NCBI RefSeq assembly: GCF_017355165.1
Contig: NZ_JADILK010000028.1
Location: 1-60,309 of the forward strand
From: Bacillus sp. SD075
GTDB taxonomy: Bacteria; Bacillota; Bacilli; Bacillales; DSM-1321
DNA: 60,309 bases
Direction of reading: 5' to 3'
The position numbers were made by a program, and so were the translations under genes. Under the pieces are notes generated by a model that was not told the DNA's origin, ran no database searches, and was given only the letters and a program-made list of their open reading frames with translations. Positions 55,556 to 60,309 of this stretch are shown in pieces (the first letter of the stretch is position 1; the number at the start of each line of letters is the position of its first letter).

Positions 55556-56598
55556 TTATCTACCCGCCCGAACGAGTTTCTGTTCCTTTCTTCTCCGTTT
55601 ATCATGAAACATTTTTTGATCCGCTTCCATGAATAAGCTATCCATATTCCCTTGGAATGCGAACGGTAAGCATGACCGAATGACATACTGATGTGAGGGC
55701 CTTTTTTTATGGAGTTTTGCAGAAGGATTTCTTCCTTTAATAATTCACAAAGAGATACTACTTCTCGCTTGCTTCTATCTATCAGCAGAATGGAAAACTC
55801 ATCTCCTCCCACTCTTGATACAACAGCGATGTCCGAGAAAATCCGTTTCAATAGATTGGCCGCTTCTTTAATCAATTCATCCCCTTTCCTATGGCCATAC
55901 GTATCATTCATAAATTTCAGCTCATCTAAATCACACAATATCATCGCAACCGGAGTGTCAAAATCCAGATTGGATTTCGCAGAAATATTATCGAAAAATT
56001 GTCGATTATGGATATTCGTTAATGGGTCATGTGACATTTGATATTCAATATCCTGTATGAATCTCACTCTTTCATCGATATTCCGAATGATTCCTTGAAC
56101 GGCTACCAACTGCTCTTTTTCATATATAGGTGTAGCATATTCCTCGAACCACAAATAATTCCCCTCGATATCTCTCCAGCGTTGAATGATCGGCTTAGAA
56201 TAATCAATCCCAACGTATATCTTTTCATTTAGGATTTCAAAGTCATCAGGATGAATCCTTTCAAAAGGAGAGAAAGGGTCATTGTATGCCTATTCCAAGA
56301 CACCTTGACCTAAAAGTGTATGGATGGATGGACTTAGATACCTCAACTTGGGACTTGGACTTGATTCGTAGCAGTAGATAATATCCTTTGAACTTTCCAC
56401 TATATTAAAAACCTTTTTTTGCTCTTCGAGTCCTTTCTTCAGATAGTCCTTTTCCCTTTTCTTGCGAGTGAAGATCGTACGTTTAAATATATCTAACGAC
56501 AATTTATTGAATTTCATTCTACAGCCCCATACTTTTGAAGTTATTTTCATAAAAACCTTTTCCTTAGATTTGATGGCGGACTTACGCGGTTCACTCAT
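55556..56598 (-). pseudogene. PAS-GGDEF diguanylate cyclase, broken by a stop and a frameshift
   Basis: One reading frame carries a basic N-terminus, a PAS domain (SKDIIYCYES, HPDDFEILNEKIYVG, WRDIEGNYLWFEEY) and a GGDEF domain (YQMSHDPLTNIHNRQFF, ILCDLDELKFMNDTYGHRKG, VSRVGGDEFSILL). The intact GGDEF signature would predict cyclic di-GMP synthesis. No RxxD inhibitory site is seen ahead of it. An in-frame TAG at 56290-56292 cuts the PAS domain, and the frame continues unbroken beyond it. Near 55650 one base is missing from a G run: after ISMSFGHAYRSHSKG the correct ending (NMDSLFMEADQKMFHDK to VRAGR, stop at 55556) is in the next frame. A shorter protein from 56154 is open to 55486 but has a damaged tail. 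Confidence 0.85.
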
Positions 56599-56738
56599 TA
56601 CTTTTTAACATAATTATCCTTTCTATATTATAATTCCAAAAACATCTAAAGGAAAAACTTTAAATGTTTTTCCTTATTCCCTTAGAAGGGGGACCGCTTC
56701 TAGCAAATTACCACGCTTTGATTAAATGGCCGCATAAC

Positions 56739-56774
56739 TGAAAAAGCCGATCCCAATTGGATCGGCTTTTTCAT
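56739..56774 (-). terminator. Terminator after the PadR-HAAS-DUF4097 operon
   Basis: AAAAAGCCGATCC pairs with GGATCGGCTTTTT around a 5-base loop. Confidence 0.92.
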
Positions 56775-56783
56775 GATTCACGC

Positions 56784-57578
56784 CTATTTCGTTACCTCGA
56801 TTTTCCCATTATTCGTTTTCAATTTAATTAAATTTTCACCTTTGCCAATGACAGTATTGCCCTCATACTTACCAAGGATATCTACTCTCCCATTGTCAAC
56901 ATGAACATCGAATGTTGTATTTGTCGGTTCATTCTCCGTTTTGATCATGATTTTACCATTATTACTTTCGAGGTCGATCATCCTATCCAAATCTTTCGTG
57001 ACCAATGTGATTTTACCGTTATTCGATGACCCAACCAGTTTTCCCTCCACATTATTAAGATCTACTTTTCCGTTAGCAGATTTCACTTCAACTTTTTCAG
57101 TTACTATATCATTCAGTTCAACTCGGCCATTTTGTGATTTCACAATTAGATTTTTACTTGTCAACCCTGATATCTGCAATTTACCATTATCGGATCCTGC
57201 GACGAAGGATTTATAAGATTCATCAGGTACATACACCTTTAAGTGTAAGGATTGAATATGAAAACCAAAGCTAAAGGTACGTCGATCTTTTAACTTTACC
57301 GAAAGCTTCTTTCCTTCCACATCTGCAGTGAAATCCAACTTGGAAACTTCCACCCCTTTTGAAACCAGCTCTATCCTGGTAGCCTTATCCTTCGTTGGCA
57401 TAATCTCCACAGCTGCATTGTCAGTGTCGATTTGAATGTCCGTCACGATCTCCGAAATCGTTTTTTCTTCTGTAGTCGCTTTCTGATCCGTCACTTGGGA
57501 AAACGTAAACAGACTTCCAATTACACCGATCAATAACAATACAAGCGCAACGATCGATAATTTCTTAACATTAATCAT
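56784..57578 (-). CDS. DUF4097-family beta-helix-like protein
   Basis: A 264-residue protein with an N-terminal signal/anchor (residues 6-27), then a repetitive beta-strand body. Units with an NGK/NGR turn recur about every 18-22 residues (SDNGKLQISG, SQNGRVELND, SANGKVDLNN, SNNGKITLV, SNNGKIMIK, DNGRVDILG, TNNGKIEVTK), forming a likely right-handed beta structure outside the membrane. Similar DUF4097 proteins (LiaG, YvlB) are linked to cell-envelope stress in Bacillus. It overlaps the preceding gene by 8 bp. Confidence 0.85.
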   Translation of the reverse strand: MINVKKLSIVALVLLLIGVIGSLFTFSQVTDQKATTEEKTISEIVTDIQIDTDNAAVEIMPTKDKATRIELVSKGVEVSKLDFTADVEGKKLSVKLKDRRTFSFGFHIQSLHLKVYVPDESYKSFVAGSDNGKLQISGLTSKNLIVKSQNGRVELNDIVTEKVEVKSANGKVDLNNVEGKLVGSSNNGKITLVTKDLDRMIDLESNNGKIMIKTENEPTNTTFDVHVDNGRVDILGKYEGNTVIGKGENLIKLKTNNGKIEVTK

Positions 57579-58125
57579 TTTTCAAACCGCCTTTCACAAG
57601 AGAAGCGTTAAATTTTAAATAGCGAATGAATCCTTTAGTTAAAGCACTCGTAGCGACAAACATTCCCATGGCAATGAAAATGCCAATCCCGCATAGTCCC
57701 AATGCAAAGAAAAGATCGAATAATTGAAAGTTACCTATCGCAAGGTTGAAAAGAACGCCAAACGGAGCAAGAATGAACGCTATCGCCGATGCCCATCCTG
57801 CAATGACAACTCCGATCAATGCGATAAAAGGTCCCAAAACGATCACTAAATTAAAGAATCCCAAACCAATGACTGCCCAAACTGCCCGCATTATATTACC
57901 GGCAGAAGTCGTTTGTTCGACCTGGCCAAGATGATAGGATGCCATCAGCTCCTTGGAAATCTGTTTAGGATTCCCAAGTGATGTGGAGATTTCCTGCTCT
58001 GACTTCCCTTTTTCCATTCCAATTGCGAAATACTCTTCGTAATCTTGGAGGATATCTTCCCGTTCCTCTAAGGAAAGTCTGGTTAAAGAGGCATTCAATT
58101 GTTTTAAAAACTGTTCTTTATTCAT
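57571..58125 (-). CDS. HAAS-domain (DUF1700) membrane protein
   Basis: A 184-residue protein. Residues 1-70 form the HAAS helical domain ([26 protein letters not shown], then [32 protein letters not shown]); the rest has three to four membrane helices (about 80-103, 106-128, 135-160). HAAS proteins are regularly encoded with PadR regulators and may act as membrane-bound partners of them. Start codon overlaps the padR stop by 4 bp and its end overlaps the DUF4097 gene by 8 bp. Confidence 0.88.
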   Translation of the reverse strand: MNKEQFLKQLNASLTRLSLEEREDILQDYEEYFAIGMEKGKSEQEISTSLGNPKQISKELMASYHLGQVEQTTSAGNIMRAVWAVIGLGFFNLVIVLGPFIALIGVVIAGWASAIAFILAPFGVLFNLAIGNFQLFDLFFALGLCGIGIFIAMGMFVATSALTKGFIRYLKFNASLVKGGLKND

Positions 58126-58442
58126 TGGTTCACACCTTCCTTGATTAATTGGTTGACCCCATTGGAAAATTCATTCCATTCCGTCAGCAGCTCTTGAAGG
58201 TATCTCCGGCCTTTATCGGTTAACTTATAATACTTGCGCGGAGGCCCTTCAGTTGATTCTTGCAAGTAAGTCGTAAAATACTCTTCCTTCGTCAATCGTC
58301 TTAAGAGTGGATATACAGACCCTTCAGATATTTCAATTTGATCCGAAATCTTCTGTACAAGTTCATAGCCATAACGATCCTGCTTATCCAATAAGACCAG
58401 TACACACAGTTCCAGGACACCCTTCTTAAATTGTACATTCAT
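58122..58442 (-). CDS. PadR-family transcriptional regulator
   Basis: A 106-residue PadR-s1 type winged-helix repressor. Family segments are visible: [39 protein letters not shown] and [20 protein letters not shown]. It presumably represses its own operon and responds to an envelope or drug signal. First gene of a three-gene unit with tightly overlapping frames. GGAGTGATGG precedes the ATG. Confidence 0.93.
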   Translation of the reverse strand: MNVQFKKGVLELCVLVLLDKQDRYGYELVQKISDQIEISEGSVYPLLRRLTKEEYFTTYLQESTEGPPRKYYKLTDKGRRYLQELLTEWNEFSNGVNQLIKEGVNQ

Positions 58443-58487
58443 AGCACCATCACTCCTTCCAAGAGTCTTTTAGTATAGTTCAATAAA

Positions 58488-58560
58488 CAGTACTGAACAC
58501 CGAACAATACATCTTATGTAAATAATTTACCACATGGTACTGTATATTGCAAGGTACTGA
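58488..58560. promoter_or_regulatory. Repeated GTACTG elements in the padR promoter region
   Basis: GTACTG occurs at 58490-58495, 58537-58542 and 58554-58559; the first lies in the palindrome CAGTACTG (58488-58495). Reading minus, this palindrome falls in the spacer between a weak -35 (TGTTCA) and -10 TATACT of the padR operon. Probable PadR binding sites. Confidence 0.45.
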
Positions 58561-58671
58561 TTTTTTTTTGTCTTACATGCATTCCAATTAGGGTAGAAGA
58601 AAATTAACATTATATTCAAAGCTGCTAGAGAATACGATGTATAATAGTAAAATGTGGAAGGGGGAGTTACT

Positions 58672-59730
58672 TTGGCCAACAAAGAAATAACGAAAAAGCA
58701 ATTCGAGTTTCTTGAACATGAATTTAATTACCTTGAAAAAGAAGGAGTCATCTCCCAGCAAGATAAAGTGAGGATGTTAGGTTCCTTTGATGTAAAAGGT
58801 AATCTGAGCTTCATCACTATTCTATTATCCATTGGGGCACTTCTTTTAGGTTTAGGCGTATTGACCTTCGTAGCCAGTAACTGGATCTATTTAAGTAAAG
58901 CTGTTAAATTCCTGCTCATCATTGCATGCCTCATCGGTGTGAACTTTGCTGGCGTGAAAGTGCAGGTACGCTTTCCCAAGACGTCACGAAGTTTGCATTA
59001 TGCGGGGATTCTGATTTTTGGTGCAGGGATTTTTCTAATCGAGCAGATGTTTAATATCACCATAAATTTCAACAGTTCCTTTTTATTATGGGCAATCGGA
59101 ACGGTATTCATCGGATACTATTTAAAGGATGTCTTCATCCTCCTTTTTACAGCTTTCCTGCTTTTCATTTATGTTAACGGAAGTATATTCGCTGATGAGA
59201 CATCTTATCCGCTTGCCATTCTTGTATTTCTACCGGCTTTATACATTCTGTTAAAGAAATTCGATTACCCTAAATATCTGACCTTTTTCATTAATGCTTT
59301 AGCCATCAATACAATCGCTTTATTTCTAATGGAATTCGTGCCGAAGGCCGGTTTTGAAAATTCGAATACGATTGTGCTTTCTATTCTGTTTGTGCTGGGA
59401 ATCGTGCTTGCCTATATTCCGGTAAGTGCCAGATTACAAAACATCACCCACATACAAGGCCATGTCTTACATGGTATTACAGCACTCTTCCTTACCTTTG
59501 ATTTTTCAATCTGGTTTCCTTTAGCTTATTTCGTTTTTCTGCTTTATCTCATTCTAAAAGGCAGTTTGACCAGCATTGTGATAATATGTGCACTGATTTT
59601 CAGATATTACATCCACTCCTTTGACTTCCTGCCAAAATCGCTTACATTCATCATCGGTGGAATCATGCTTATCGGTTTTGGCTTCTTCTTTGAAAATCAA
59701 CGAAAAAAAGGAGGGGAACTCAATGAGTAA
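58672..59730 (+). CDS. DUF2157 polytopic membrane protein
   Basis: A 352-residue protein. Residues 1-45 are a cytosolic helical segment (ITKKQFEFLEHEFNYLEKEGVISQ); from ~50 on there are about ten helices, beginning ILLSIGALLLGLGVLTFVASNW, the DUF2157 hallmark. TTG at 58672 is taken as start behind AAGGGGG; a GTG at 58654 overlaps that site. Its last 8 bp overlap the next gene, a pairing seen repeatedly in bacteria. Function unknown. The same N-terminal pattern opens the giant protein ending at 49130. Divergent from padR. Confidence 0.87.
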   Translation: MANKEITKKQFEFLEHEFNYLEKEGVISQQDKVRMLGSFDVKGNLSFITILLSIGALLLGLGVLTFVASNWIYLSKAVKFLLIIACLIGVNFAGVKVQVRFPKTSRSLHYAGILIFGAGIFLIEQMFNITINFNSSFLLWAIGTVFIGYYLKDVFILLFTAFLLFIYVNGSIFADETSYPLAILVFLPALYILLKKFDYPKYLTFFINALAINTIALFLMEFVPKAGFENSNTIVLSILFVLGIVLAYIPVSARLQNITHIQGHVLHGITALFLTFDFSIWFPLAYFVFLLYLILKGSLTSIVIICALIFRYYIHSFDFLPKSLTFIIGGIMLIGFGFFFENQRKKGGELNE

Positions 59731-60259
59731 TCCATCATTCCGGCCACTCATCGTATTTTCCATTCCAGTCTTGATTCTGTTAGTCTTGGCGATTCCTCCG
59801 TTCTGGACAACAATGACAGGGGATGTAATCAAGATCAAAACAGCCCCTGTCGATCCGACAGACTTATTTAGGGGAAGCTATGTGGCTTTGAAATACGAAA
59901 TTGAATCAGTTAAGCCCACACAAGTCGATGACTCGATTAAAACCGAGTTCAATACAAGAAATATGGGTGATTATAAAAAGGTATATGTACGTTTAAAACA
60001 AAACGCCGATGGACTATACGATGTCGATTACGTAACGAAAGAACAACCCGCTAAAGGCATTTACCTAAAAGGGCAATTGGAAATCCCATATGAGCTGCAA
60101 AATGCGGAAACCATTCAGATTAGATACGGTCTGGACAATTATTTCTCATCCGAGGAAAAGGCAAAGGAATTGGAGAAGGACGCATCGGCCAATCCTTCAG
60201 TGGCCGTGGTAAAGGTTCGTAAGGGCCATGTTGTTTTAACGGATATCATCATTGAATGA
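59723..60259 (+). CDS. GDYXXLXY-domain membrane-anchored protein
   Basis: A 178-residue protein with one N-terminal membrane helix (residues ~9-27) and an extracytoplasmic beta domain containing the family motif: DPTDLFRGSYVALKYEI, a variant of GDYxxLxY (here GSYVALKY). It is the regular partner of DUF2157 proteins and overlaps that gene by 8 bp. AAAAGGAGGGG precedes the ATG at 59723. Function unknown. Confidence 0.85.
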   Translation: MSNPSFRPLIVFSIPVLILLVLAIPPFWTTMTGDVIKIKTAPVDPTDLFRGSYVALKYEIESVKPTQVDDSIKTEFNTRNMGDYKKVYVRLKQNADGLYDVDYVTKEQPAKGIYLKGQLEIPYELQNAETIQIRYGLDNYFSSEEKAKELEKDASANPSVAVVKVRKGHVVLTDIIIE

Positions 60260-60278
60260 ATGCCCCCGGATATGACTA

Positions 60279-60309
60279 GCAAAAAGAGCATCGGTTTTTC
60301 GATGCTCTC
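60279..60309 (+). terminator. Terminator after the DUF2157 pair, cut by the window end
   Basis: AGAGCATCG and CGATGCTCT form a 9-bp stem around a T-rich loop. The T-tract would lie beyond the window. Confidence 0.7.

Noticed and set aside
55486..56154. A separate short GGDEF gene starting at 56154
   Set aside because: The frame continues upstream past a single TAG into PAS sequence and the 3' end is frameshifted, so it is part of one broken gene.

Overview
The window reads as chromosomal DNA of a low-GC, endospore-forming member of the Bacillaceae. Spore genes (gamma-type SASP sspE, sspK), fabL, perR, recX, mutY, ygaB/C/D/E and a run of yfh genes follow the order of the Bacillus subtilis yfhD-to-ygxA segment, inverted here. 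The extra genes suggest a soil Bacillus of the simplex/Peribacillus or megaterium type; that placement is inference. I see no prophage, insertion sequence, CRISPR array or tRNA gene.

Layout. 0-5.2 kb: two tandem promoters fire leftward out of the window, probably into an rRNA operon, followed by ygxA, ygzB, perR with its Per box, a broken 2-hydroxyacid dehydrogenase, an M29 aminopeptidase, the peroxiredoxin bcp and a small K+ channel. 5.4-8.6 kb: a cobalamin riboswitch with its terminator, metE and an overlapping acyl-CoA thioesterase. 8.6-11.2 kb: a three-gene ABC-2 exporter. 11.4-19.4 kb: a small unknown gene, gsaB, a stand-alone large glutamate synthase with an odd leader, and ygaE. 19.4-24.6 kb: a MarR repressor divergent from an EmrA/EmrB-type pump, a WrbA-like flavoprotein and a DMT transporter. 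24.7-35.3 kb: the conserved ygaD-ygaC-ygaB-sspE-fabL-yfhS-mutY-yfhP-yfhJ-sspK-yfhH-recX-yfhF-yfhE-yfhD block. 35.36-35.53 kb: a cluster of DnaA boxes. 35.7-41.1 kb: an acyl-CoA degradation operon (ligase, thiolase, acyl-CoA dehydrogenase, SDR) led by a MerR regulator behind a MerR-type 19-bp-spacer promoter. 41.2-47.4 kb: UspA, a CidR-like LysR regulator, a polar amino-acid ABC importer, an AI-2E family protein and a small HTH protein. 47.6-60.3 kb: accessory envelope genes: a protein like the glycine-rich-domain family with a Ser/Cys tail, a 1556-residue polytopic protein with tandem repeats, an MFS transporter, a GGDEF pseudogene, a PadR-HAAS-DUF4097 operon, and a DUF2157/GDYxxLxY pair.

How parts work together. 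PerR and Bcp point to peroxide defence. The riboswitch makes the B12-independent methionine synthase available when B12 is short. MerR plus four enzymes make one inducible route for an acyl or branched-chain acid. MarR, pump and flavoprotein look like one drug/quinone-response unit. The last 11 kb groups several poorly described membrane proteins; two of them share a DUF2157-like module, making this the most likely place for an undescribed envelope function.
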